Assembly (NCBI RefSeq): GCF_013415845.1 | Contig: NZ_CP058907.1 | Span: forward strand, 3,100,001-3,164,000 | Length of the DNA: 64,000 bases | Reading direction: 5' to 3' | Source of the DNA: Rhodopseudomonas palustris | GTDB lineage: Bacteria; Pseudomonadota; Alphaproteobacteria; Rhizobiales; Xanthobacteraceae | Part shown: positions 50,258-57,826 of the stretch, piece by piece | Layout of the letters: every line of letters starts with the position of its first letter | How positions within the stretch are numbered: the stretch's first letter is position 1 | Made by a program: the position numbers and the translations under genes | Notes under the pieces: generated by a model | Told to the model about the DNA's origin: nothing | What the model saw: only the letters and a program-made list of their open reading frames with translations | The model's database searches: none

Positions 50258-51318
50258 GGTCACTACTGGCGGCTTTGATGATCGTTTTCATTGCGCTGTG
50301 CGGCGCGCCCGCGTCCGCCGCAAGCTCCCCGCCGGAAGGGCTGCCCGAAGGCGTCGAGCTGCCGGTCAAAGTCCGCATCGGCCTGCGCGTGCTCGACATC
50401 ACCGAAATCCGCGAAGTAATCGGCCGCGCGCGGCTGTACATTGAAGTCACCCAGCGCTGGACCGATCCGCGCCGGCGGTTCGATCCGCTCGACGCCGGCA
50501 CCTCGCGGATCGACCGCGTCGGCGCCGAAGCACGGCAGTACATCGCGGGCATCTGGACGCCGGGTCTGGCGATCGACAATCAGCTCGGCGAGCCGCGCGC
50601 CAAGGCCGATGCCGTCTCGGTCTATTCGGACGGCAGTGTCGTGTTGGTCGAACGCTACGAGGCCGATTTCCGGGTTGGCGTCGACATGGCGGCGTTCCCG
50701 TTCGACCGCCAGCGGCTGTCGCTGTCGTTCTCGCTGCCGCGCTACGCCAAGCAGGACGCGATGCTGGTGACCACCGAGACCGACCGGCTGTTCTCGCGGA
50801 TCGAACCGAAACTATCGGTGATCGACTGGCGGCCGCTCGACCTCACCTTCTTCTACGACGAAGCCGCAGGCTGGAACGCGCGCGCCTATTCGCGGCTGAA
50901 CGCGACGATCGGCATCGAGCGGCTGTCGGAGCGCTATCTGCTGCGGCTGTTCATCCCGATCGTCTCGACCCTGGCGGTGTCGCTATTCGTGCTGTGGATC
51001 CCCGGCACCGCACCAAAGGATCACGGCAGCCTGGTGTTCTCCGCCCTGCTGGCGCTGGCGGCGATCAGCTTCACCTACGAGGCGAGTTTTCCCGGCTCGA
51101 TCTCGCTGAACACGCCGATCGCGAAGATCATCTCGCTCGGCTATTTCTATCTCGTCGTGGTGGTGCTGATCGACGCGCTGCTATGGAAGCCGCGCAGCGA
51201 TCCGGCCTCGCGCTATCACGTCCTCGCCATCGGCCTTCGCTCGCACTGCCGCTGGGCGCTGCCGTCGATCATGGTGATCGTCTGCCTCGCGCTGGTGCTA
51301 CGGGGACTGCCGGGATAG
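50254..51318 (+). CDS. Prokaryotic pentameric ligand-gated ion channel (Cys-loop superfamily)
   Basis: The 354-residue protein has a signal peptide (MRSLLAALMIVFIALCGAPASA) and a beta-sandwich extracellular domain with residues shared with GLIC/ELIC: QRWTDPRRRFDP, AGIWTPGLAIDN, VYSDGSVVLVERYEADF and MAAFPFDRQRLSLSF, the conserved FPFDxQ. Four membrane helices follow: M1 RLFIPIVSTLAVSLFVLWIP, pore-lining M2 SLVFSALLALAAISFTYEAS, M3 IISLGYFYLVVVVLIDALLW and M4 WALPSIMVIVCLALVL. Like other bacterial members it lacks the Cys-loop cysteine pair. It begins within the stop of a CACHE sensor gene (ATGA). Assembly as a pentamer and gating are inferred from the family. Confidence 0.9.
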   Translation: MRSLLAALMIVFIALCGAPASAASSPPEGLPEGVELPVKVRIGLRVLDITEIREVIGRARLYIEVTQRWTDPRRRFDPLDAGTSRIDRVGAEARQYIAGIWTPGLAIDNQLGEPRAKADAVSVYSDGSVVLVERYEADFRVGVDMAAFPFDRQRLSLSFSLPRYAKQDAMLVTTETDRLFSRIEPKLSVIDWRPLDLTFFYDEAAGWNARAYSRLNATIGIERLSERYLLRLFIPIVSTLAVSLFVLWIPGTAPKDHGSLVFSALLALAAISFTYEASFPGSISLNTPIAKIISLGYFYLVVVVLIDALLWKPRSDPASRYHVLAIGLRSHCRWALPSIMVIVCLALVLRGLPG

Positions 51319-51344
51319 CGGAGCGTTTTCGTGCGGCGAGTTCG

Positions 51345-52082
51345 TCAGGACGTGGTGAATTCCGACTTCACGATCAGCCCCGGCTTGCCGTCCTTCAGGA
51401 GTCCAGCCACCATGTTCTTGACCGTCCAGGTGCCATCGGTGTTGTAGCTAACACCGAACGCCGTGTAGCCAGCCGCCGCATCGCACAGTGCAGCGGTCGG
51501 CGACAGGGACGCGAAGCTCAATACCGTGCCTGCGACGTACTTACCGGTCTGGACGTAGAACTTCAGCGACGGGGTGCAGTCCAGCCGGGCGTTCGGCGAA
51601 GCCGTCACGAAATTGGACAGCAGGATCCCTCCGGCGAGCGACTCCATCGCAACGCCGGCGTTATAGTTGGTCAATGTCGGGTCGAACACCGCCGTGACGA
51701 TCCGGAATGCGCCGACCGGCACGTCATCCGTCGACGTCGGCATCGACAAGCCGAGCGACGGCGACACCGACATCGTCGTGGTGTTGTTGATCGGCGCGCC
51801 TTGCGCCGGCGTCAGCTCGATCGCGCGGAGAGCACCTGCCTGCCCGACCGGTTGACCCGGCTTTGGCGGAGCAATCTGCTGCTGAACGCCGGCGTAGGAT
51901 TTCGGCGTGAACATGAAACTGATCACCGCGCCGGACGTGGCGTACGGCAACAGAGGCTGACCGCACAGGCTGCTGACGTAGACTGGACCGCTGCTGGAAT
52001 ATTGCGCCGGCTGCTGGAAGAAGCAGAAATCCTGCGAGGTGCTGCTGTCGTTCTTAAGATTGATGGTGATCGTCGTCGCCAT
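51345..52082 (-). CDS. Tandem paralogue 1, unrecognised beta-rich protein
   Basis: The 245-residue protein begins MATTITINLKNDSSTSQDFC, has no signal peptide or membrane helix and is rich in Thr, Ser, Val and Pro, suggesting a beta-sandwich. It is clearly related to the product of the next gene upstream: FCFFQQPAQYSSSGPVYV, LLPYATSGAVISF, YAGVQQQ, GAFRIVT, LSNFVTASPNARLDC, KFYVQTGKY and DGTWTVKNM have counterparts there. I do not recognise the family. It ends 26 bases from the end of the convergent channel gene. Confidence 0.7.
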   Translation of the reverse strand: MATTITINLKNDSSTSQDFCFFQQPAQYSSSGPVYVSSLCGQPLLPYATSGAVISFMFTPKSYAGVQQQIAPPKPGQPVGQAGALRAIELTPAQGAPINNTTTMSVSPSLGLSMPTSTDDVPVGAFRIVTAVFDPTLTNYNAGVAMESLAGGILLSNFVTASPNARLDCTPSLKFYVQTGKYVAGTVLSFASLSPTAALCDAAAGYTAFGVSYNTDGTWTVKNMVAGLLKDGKPGLIVKSEFTTS

Positions 52083-52122
52083 GGCTGTCGCGTCGCTTCC
52101 CTGGTCTTCTGTCAACGCGAAT

Positions 52123-52148
52123 GGCCGGAGGCAGCATGGCCTCCGGCC
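52123..52148 (-). terminator. Hairpin between the tandem paralogues
   Basis: GGCCGGAGGC and GCCTCCGGCC form a perfect 10-bp stem with a 6-base loop. There is no T-run, so it may reduce or stabilise downstream expression rather than end transcription. Confidence 0.5.
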
Positions 52149-52206
52149 GTTACTTAGCAGGACCGCCGGTTCGGGTGCTTTACCCGACCAAGAGGTTAGC
52201 TCGCTC

Positions 52207-53166
52207 TTAGTCGAAAACCGCGGTATTTCCCGCGACGTCAGTACAGGTCAAACCCTGATACCGGCCACCGACCGGCCCGACCTGGTAGTCGCGATTCCGA
52301 ATGATGACACCCGGCGCAGTGAGGTTAGTCACGGTGACGGGGCGCAAGAAGTTCGCCGCCAGGCCCGTGGACACAACTGCCGTACCTGCCTCGTTGAGAA
52401 TCTCGGCAATCTGGGCCGCCGCATTCAGCTCGGTCGTGAAGGATGACTTCTCGAGCAGACCGCGGCTGCCGTTGGCGAGCTGAGACAACGCCATGTTCTT
52501 CACCGTCCAGGTGCCGTTGGGGTTGTAGCTGACGTTGAACGTGGTGAAGCCGGGGGTGGCGTCGCAAAGCGCCGCCCCCACCGACGACGAGGTGAAATTC
52601 ATCACCGTTCCGGCGGTGTAGGTGCCGGTCTGAACGTAGAACTTAATGATCGGTTGGCAGTCCAGATTGGTGTTGGGTTGAGCGGTGACGAAGTTCGACA
52701 GCGTGATGGCCCCCGTCAGCGACTGCACCGCCGAGCCCGCGCTGTAATTCATCAGCACCGGATCGTACACCGGCGTCACGATCCGGAACGAGCCGGCCTG
52801 CGGGCCATCCGTCGAGACCGGTACGGACAAGCCCAGCGACGGATCAACCGTCATGTTGGTGGTGTTCTTGGTGGGCGTACCGCCCGACGCAGGCGTGAGC
52901 TCGATCGGCTGAATCGCGCCGAGCTGGCCGGACGGCTGCCCGATCTGCGGCGGGTCCACCTGCTGCTGAACGCCAGCATAGTACTGCAGGATCATCGTGA
53001 AGCTCAGCACCGACCCCGAGGTCGCATACGGCAGCAGCGTCTGACTGTAGAGGCTGTTGGTGTAGACCTTGGGGCCGCCGGAATAGACGGCCGGCTGCTG
53101 GAAGAAGAAGAAATTCTGGGTCGAAGTGCTGTTGTTCGTGACGTTGATGGTGATCTTGGTGGCCAT
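52207..53166 (-). CDS. Tandem paralogue 2, unrecognised beta-rich protein with C-terminal extension
   Basis: The 319-residue protein starts MATKITINVTNNSTSTQNFF after a good AGGAGACC site. Residues 1-245 align along their length with paralogue 1. An extra C-terminal part of about 70 residues (NAAAQIAEILNEAGTAVVST, later GVIIRNRDYQVGPVGG) is absent from paralogue 1. No signal peptide is present, so it is cytoplasmic or released by another route. No known family is recognised. Palindromic sequence upstream and a neighbouring HTH gene suggest dedicated control. Confidence 0.75.
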   Translation of the reverse strand: MATKITINVTNNSTSTQNFFFFQQPAVYSGGPKVYTNSLYSQTLLPYATSGSVLSFTMILQYYAGVQQQVDPPQIGQPSGQLGAIQPIELTPASGGTPTKNTTNMTVDPSLGLSVPVSTDGPQAGSFRIVTPVYDPVLMNYSAGSAVQSLTGAITLSNFVTAQPNTNLDCQPIIKFYVQTGTYTAGTVMNFTSSSVGAALCDATPGFTTFNVSYNPNGTWTVKNMALSQLANGSRGLLEKSSFTTELNAAAQIAEILNEAGTAVVSTGLAANFLRPVTVTNLTAPGVIIRNRDYQVGPVGGRYQGLTCTDVAGNTAVFD

Positions 53167-53216
53167 GGTGGTCTCCTGGCGGGCTACGGGGTGTGGTTGA
53201 ACCCTCGGAATATTTA

Positions 53217-53279
53217 CAACCAAGGGTTGCATAACCGTAACGCAGGCAACCACTCCGGAATGCAACTTCTGATTGCATT
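53217..53279. promoter_or_regulatory. Palindromic candidate operators upstream of the tandem paralogues
   Basis: CAACC-AAG-GGTTG at 53217-53229 is a perfect 5-3-5 palindrome and AATGCAA-N7-TTGCATT at 53259-53279 a perfect 7-7-7 palindrome; TTGCAT recurs at 53227-53232. They lie 50-113 bases upstream of paralogue 2 and downstream of the HTH gene. Binding by that regulator is inference. Confidence 0.5.
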
Positions 53280-53328
53280 GCGAGCAAGATGCAGCCGCTC
53301 AACTTGCGCGGGTGGCAACTTCGGCCGT

Positions 53329-53688
53329 TCAGAGCTCTGAGACCTCGGGAAACAACGAGCTGATGAAGGCGATCAGGAGCGTCTTGGAGCGCTCCGACAT
53401 CCGCATCTCGGCCCCGCGGATGCAGCTGACGAGTCGCGAATCAGCCGGCTCCGCACGCGCCGGGAGGGTGGTGTGGCCGTCGATCCGGCCACGGCCGGTC
53501 AGAAACCAGTCCAGCGAGATGTCGAGAACGCTGCACAGCAGCACCGCGTGATCGACCGAGATCGGGCCGTTGTTCTTCCAGCGCGTCACCGTGCTTTCAT
53601 TGACGCCCATCGCGAACGCCAGGGCATGCTGCTTGGTCATGCCCCTGAGCTGCATGGCTTCGACCATCCGTGCTCCGCGACTCGACAT
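53329..53688 (-). CDS. XRE-type helix-turn-helix regulator
   Basis: The 119-residue protein has an N-terminal HTH domain: KQHALAFAMGVNESTVTRWK at about residues 19-38 is the helix-turn-helix, and SVDHAVLLCSVLDISLDWFLTGRG completes the lambda-repressor-like fold. The C-terminal 50 residues have an amphipathic helix, possibly for dimerisation. It lies upstream of the tandem paralogues on the same strand with a 162-base gap carrying palindromes, so it probably controls them and perhaps itself. Confidence 0.82.
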   Translation of the reverse strand: MSSRGARMVEAMQLRGMTKQHALAFAMGVNESTVTRWKNNGPISVDHAVLLCSVLDISLDWFLTGRGRIDGHTTLPARAEPADSRLVSCIRGAEMRMSERSKTLLIAFISSLFPEVSEL

Positions 53689-53849
53689 GCCCGCCGCTCC
53701 GCTCTCGGTTCATCGCGCTGCCGTGGACGTTGGCGCGGCGACTTACACGATTGCCGCGCCAGATTTGCGTCCGACGCGGATTGCTCTATCACAGCGCTGC
53801 ACGGCACGATCTGCCGCGGCGCAAATCATCCCGGGCAACGGACGGCGCG

Positions 53850-54641
53850 ATGCGGATTGCGACTTGGAACGTCAACTCGGTCCGGCAGCGGCTGGACCAT
53901 CTGGTCAGCTGGCTGCAGGACTGCCGGCCCGACGTGGTCTGCCTGCAGGAAATCAAATGCGTCGACGAGGCGTTTCCGCGCGAGCCGATCGAGGCGCTCG
54001 GCTACAACGTCGTCACCCACGGCCAGAAGACTTTCAACGGCGTGGCGCTGCTGTCGAAATACCCGCTCGAAGAAGCCAATCCGGGTCTCGCCGGTGACGA
54101 GAGCGACATGCACGCCCGGTTTCTCGAAGGCGTCGTGTCGCTGAAGCACGGTGTCGTCCGCGTCGCCTGCCTGTACCTGCCGAACGGCAATCCGGTCGGC
54201 AGCGAGAAGTATCCCTACAAGCTGAGCTGGATGGCGCGGCTGCGCGACTACGCCCAGCAGCGGCTGAAGACCGAGGAGCCGTTGATCCTGGCAGGCGACT
54301 TCAACGTCATCCCGCAGGCTGAGGACGTCCACAATCCGGCCGCCTGGACCGAGGACGCACTATTCCGGCCGGAGACCCGCGAGAGTTTCCAGACCCTGCT
54401 CGGCCTCGGCCTGACCGACGCCCTGCGCGCCACCACCGACGCGCCCGGCCAATACACCTTCTGGGATTACCAGGCCGGCGCCTGGCAGAAGAACTGGGGG
54501 ATACGGATCGACCACCTGCTGCTGTCGCCCCAGGCCGCCGACCGGCTCCAGAACGTCGGCATCGACAGCTATGTGCGCAATTGGGAGAAGCCGTCCGACC
54601 ACGTCCCGGTGTGGGCGGATCTCGACCTCGAAGCGGCGTAA
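53850..54641 (+). CDS. xth: Exodeoxyribonuclease III
   Basis: This AP endonuclease and 3'-exonuclease acts in base excision repair. The 263-residue product has MRIATWNVNSVRQRLDHLVS, CLQEIKC with the metal-binding Glu, LAGDFNVIP and the final SDHVPVWADL with the catalytic Asp-His. ATG 53850 is the family start; longer upstream frames are not similar to it. Confidence 0.95.
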   Translation: MRIATWNVNSVRQRLDHLVSWLQDCRPDVVCLQEIKCVDEAFPREPIEALGYNVVTHGQKTFNGVALLSKYPLEEANPGLAGDESDMHARFLEGVVSLKHGVVRVACLYLPNGNPVGSEKYPYKLSWMARLRDYAQQRLKTEEPLILAGDFNVIPQAEDVHNPAAWTEDALFRPETRESFQTLLGLGLTDALRATTDAPGQYTFWDYQAGAWQKNWGIRIDHLLLSPQAADRLQNVGIDSYVRNWEKPSDHVPVWADLDLEAA

Positions 54642-54741
54642 GCGCTCTTTGAGGCACTGAGTGCGTCACCCTGAGTTGGCGCGCGCAGCCCCCTCGAAGG
54701 GCACCGGCGGCCGCGCAGGCGGCGGCGACCATCCGTGCAGC

Positions 54742-54784
54742 CATCCTTTGAGGCCCGCCGCTATGCGGCGGGTACCTCAGGATG
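54742..54784. repeat. Short palindromic repeat between xth and exoR
   Basis: CATCCTTTGAGG at the left and ACCTCAGGATG at the right flank a CCCGCCGC/CGGCGGGT stem, forming an imperfect palindrome. A diverged relative lies at 11768-11806. It is in the 201-base gap between the convergent xth and exoR genes. Confidence 0.7.
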
Positions 54785-54842
54785 AGGTTGTGCTCGCTGA
54801 TAGATGGGATCGCCGGTGCTGGAACGCCGCCCGGTGACGACC

Positions 54843-55664
54843 TCAGTCCCGCCGGCCCTGGACCCAGTGCTCGAGCATCTGCAGCGCCATCACCCGGTCG
54901 TCGTCGGACGCTTTGGAGAAGGCTTTGTTGTAGCTGTCCTTGATCCAGGCCTCTTCCGGCGTCGCGGCATCGCGGGCCAGCGTCAGCCACATCAGGCCGC
55001 GAGCGGCCTGGCGCGGCAGTTTCTCGCCGTTGAACAGCAGTTGGCCGAGCATGGCCTGGGCCTGATGCTGGCCCTTCTGGGCGGCGAGGCCAAGCCAGCG
55101 CGCGCCATAGCGGAAATCGCGCGGCACGCCGACGCCGTCGATGTACAGCCGCGCCAGATCGTACTGCGCGTCAGCATTGCCGAAATACGAGGCGGCGTAG
55201 GAGAACATCTCGCGCGCCCGCTCCGGATCGCGCTTGACCTTCGAATTCGGGATGCCGTCGAGGTAGTAGCGGCCGAGCGCCACAAAGGCGTTGGCGACGA
55301 TCGCAGCCTGCGGCGCCGACGGGCTGTCCTCGGCGTGGGCATTGGCGATCTTGCTGAAATAGTCGAAGGCGCGCAGGTCATCCTGGTCGACGCCGTTGCC
55401 GTCGGCATACATTTTCCCGAGCCGCCACTGCGCGATCGGGTGGCCGCCCTCGGCGGCATACTGCAAGGCTGTGAGCGAGGTGGTCGACGGCGCCGCCGGC
55501 AGCGCCTTCTTCAGCGCCGGCGCCGTGGCCGGCTGGCTGGTGGCGACCGGGATCGCGGTGTCCTCCGGGCGAACCGGGGTGCCTTCGAACGCAGCCGCCG
55601 GGACGGCGCTCGCTCCTGCGCCGATCAGCAACGCGGCAAAAACGCTACGCTTAAAATTCCGCAT
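54843..55664 (-). CDS. exoR: Periplasmic Sel1-repeat protein, ExoR-like
   Basis: The 273-residue protein has a signal peptide (RSVFAALLIGAGASAVPAAA) and a series of Sel1/TPR-like repeats: ALQYAAEGGHPIAQWRLGKM, AFVALGRYYLDGIPNS, AQYDLARLYIDGVGVPRD, QAQAMLGQLLFNGE. Architecture, length and position next to xth match ExoR, the periplasmic inhibitor of the ExoS/ChvI two-component system that controls exopolysaccharide and motility in rhizobia. No exoS or chvI is in the window, so the function here is inferred. Confidence 0.8.
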   Translation of the reverse strand: MRNFKRSVFAALLIGAGASAVPAAAFEGTPVRPEDTAIPVATSQPATAPALKKALPAAPSTTSLTALQYAAEGGHPIAQWRLGKMYADGNGVDQDDLRAFDYFSKIANAHAEDSPSAPQAAIVANAFVALGRYYLDGIPNSKVKRDPERAREMFSYAASYFGNADAQYDLARLYIDGVGVPRDFRYGARWLGLAAQKGQHQAQAMLGQLLFNGEKLPRQAARGLMWLTLARDAATPEEAWIKDSYNKAFSKASDDDRVMALQMLEHWVQGRRD

Positions 55665-55749
55665 CGCACATCTCGCGGGTCACCCCCGGTGCGGTCGCAA
55701 CGACCGGCCGGCTTTCCATCCAACACGCTCCCGCCCTCTCCTCTGTCGC

Positions 55750-55780
55750 GGCAACACCCGTTTCGGACGGGTCGGTTGCC
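55750..55780 (-). promoter_or_regulatory. Hairpin in the exoR upstream region
   Basis: GGCAACACCCGT pairs with ACGGGT and GTTGCC across a 5-base loop, with a 2-base bulge, giving 12 paired positions. It lies 86-116 bases upstream of the exoR start. It may be a leader structure; no regulator is indicated. Confidence 0.35.
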
Positions 55781-56279
55781 AACGCTGCGGCGGTCAAATT
55801 TCTGTCACGGCCGCGACCGGCCGTCGGCTGTTCGACGGTCAGGTGATCGCACCTTGTGTGGCCATGATTGCGCAAGATCGTCGCCGGGAGCTGGGCAACC
55901 TCACCATCGCCCTGCTGTTTGGCGAGATGACGGCCGACCCGCTGCAAATCCGCGGCAGACAGTGACTTTTTGAAGACGTGAGGTTGAGAGCCGAGGCCGA
56001 ACAGACCCGCACTAACCGCTCCCGACAGGTTCGCGGCGCCGCCAGTGATCTGGCGGCTCGTCGGCATCGACCTCATCGGCGTCGTGGCGAACATTCGCGA
56101 ACTCGTCTTTCCGGCCGCCTCGCTGTCGGGCTTTCCGGACCCTCCCGGTAAGACCATCGACCTGCGCTCGGCTCAGGTCAGATGATCTCATTGACCGGTG
56201 TGGCCAAAAAGCGGCGTGTGCAAGAGCGACCGTCAAAGACGGTTAAATGATGCAGAACTGTTGCGACACAGCAACAAGA

Positions 56280-56301
56280 GTGTCCTGGCGGACACCCTTT
56301 T
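56280..56301 (+). terminator. Small terminator-like hairpin
   Basis: GTGTCC, loop TGGC, GGACAC, then CCTTTT. The stem is only six pairs and no plus-strand gene precedes it, so its role is doubtful. Confidence 0.3.
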
Positions 56302-56326
56302 CAGGTGCACTTAGTCGCCGGTCGGG

Positions 56327-57748
56327 TCAGGCGTTGAGCACCTTGCCGTAGGCGTCGAGCACGGCTTCCTTCATCATCTCCGACAGCGTCGGGTGCGGGA
56401 AGACGGTGTGCAGCAGTTCTTCCTCGGTGGTCTCGAGGTTCATCGCCACCACGTAGCCCTGGATCAGCTCGGTCACTTCGGCGCCGATCATATGCGCACC
56501 CAAGAGCTGCCCTGTCTTCTTGTCGAAGATCACCTTGACCAGGCCCTGGTCCTCGCCGAGCGCAATCGCCTTGCCGTTGGCGGTGAACGGGAAGCGGCCG
56601 ACCCGGATCTCCCGGCCCTGCTCCTTCGCCTTGGCCTCTGTCAGGCCCACGGAGGCGACCTGCGGCTGGCAGTAGGTGCAGCCCGGGATCAGGCTCTTAT
56701 CGAGCGGATGCGGATGCAGGCCCTTGATGGCCTCGACACAGATCACCCCCTCGTGCTCGGCCTTGTGCGCCAGCATCGGCGGGCCCGCGACGTCGCCGAT
56801 CGCATAGAGGCCGGGGACGTTGGTGCGGCCGAGGCCGTCGGTGACGATGGTGCCGCGATCGAGCTTCACCCCGAGCTTGTCCAGGCCGAGATTTTCAACA
56901 TTGCCGACCACGCCGACCGCCGAGATCACACGGTCGAATTCCGCAGTCTCCGGCTTGCCGTTGCCGGGATCGATGGTGGCAACCACGCTGTCGGCCTTCT
57001 TGTCGAGCTTGGTGACTTTGGCGCCGGTCAGGATCTTGATGCCTTGCTTCTCGAACCGCTTGCGGGCGAGCGCGGCGATCTCGGCGTCCTCGACGGGCAA
57101 GATCTGCGGCAGCACCTCGACTACGGTGACCTTGGCGCCCATGGTGTGGAAGAACGAGGCGAACTCGATGCCGATCGCGCCCGAGCCGACCACCAGCAGC
57201 GACTTCGGCATCACTTCCGGCACCATCGCTTCGAAATAGGTCCAGACCAGCTTCTTGTCCGGTTCGAGCCCCGGCAGCACCCGCGGCCGTGCCCCGGTGG
57301 CGACGATGATGTGCTTGGCCTGATAGCTGCCCGGCGGCAGCGCGCCCTTCGGCGCCTCGGTCTTGGAAGCAGCGACCGTCAGCTTGCCCGGCGCATCGAT
57401 GGTTGCCTGGCCCCAGATGATCGAGATCTTGTTCTTCTTCATCAGGAAGCCGACGCCGTCGTTCAGCCGCTTCGACACCCCGCGCGAGCGCTGCACGATC
57501 GCCTTCGGATCGAACGAGATGTTGTCCGCCGACAGCCCGTAATCCTTGGCGTGCTGCATGTAGTGATAGATTTCCGCCGAGCGCAGCAGCGCCTTGGTCG
57601 GGATGCAGCCCCAGTTCAGGCAGATGCCGCCGAGATACGACTTCTCGACAATCGCGGTCTTGAACCCGAGCTGCGCCGCCCGGATCGCCGCGACATAGCC
57701 GCCGGGGCCGGAACCGATGATGATGACGTCGAAGGAGGTGTCGGACAT
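56327..57748 (-). CDS. lpdA: Dihydrolipoyl dehydrogenase (E3)
   Basis: E3 reoxidises the lipoyl groups of the pyruvate dehydrogenase complex with FAD and NAD. The 473-residue product has FAD-binding VIIIGSGPGGYVAAIRAAQLG, the redox-active disulphide GGICLNWGCIPTKALL, the NAD-binding VVGSGAIGIEFASFF and the C-terminal active-site motif HTVFPHPTLSEMM. It is the last gene of the pdhA-pdhB-pdhC-lpd set on this strand. Confidence 0.97.
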   Translation of the reverse strand: MSDTSFDVIIIGSGPGGYVAAIRAAQLGFKTAIVEKSYLGGICLNWGCIPTKALLRSAEIYHYMQHAKDYGLSADNISFDPKAIVQRSRGVSKRLNDGVGFLMKKNKISIIWGQATIDAPGKLTVAASKTEAPKGALPPGSYQAKHIIVATGARPRVLPGLEPDKKLVWTYFEAMVPEVMPKSLLVVGSGAIGIEFASFFHTMGAKVTVVEVLPQILPVEDAEIAALARKRFEKQGIKILTGAKVTKLDKKADSVVATIDPGNGKPETAEFDRVISAVGVVGNVENLGLDKLGVKLDRGTIVTDGLGRTNVPGLYAIGDVAGPPMLAHKAEHEGVICVEAIKGLHPHPLDKSLIPGCTYCQPQVASVGLTEAKAKEQGREIRVGRFPFTANGKAIALGEDQGLVKVIFDKKTGQLLGAHMIGAEVTELIQGYVVAMNLETTEEELLHTVFPHPTLSEMMKEAVLDAYGKVLNA

Positions 57749-57765
57749 AACTACTCGCTCTTCTT

Positions 57766-57826
57766 CCCTTCACCCGGCCACAGGTGGCGACCACCTCTCC
57801 CACAAGGGGAGAGGGTTAGACGTTCA
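57766..57826. repeat. Palindromic repeat between pdhC and lpdA
   Basis: CTTCACCCGGCCACAGGTGG, then CGACCACCTCTCCC and GGGGAGAGG, a two-stem element. The same pattern is found inside the pdhC coding region at 58765-58820. Confidence 0.7.

Larger units (their letters stand above)
55665..56326. other. Long intergenic region upstream of exoR, no supported gene
   Basis: These 662 bases contain short open frames on both strands, none of which I recognise or can defend. Two structures stand out: a hairpin at 55750-55780 and a terminator-like hairpin at 56280-56301. The first half is probably the leader and promoter region of exoR. Confidence 0.5.

Noticed and set aside
55651..56236. Two minus-strand frames between exoR and lpdA
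   Set aside because: No family, no good ribosome-binding site, and one overlaps the exoR start region. I left the region as intergenic.
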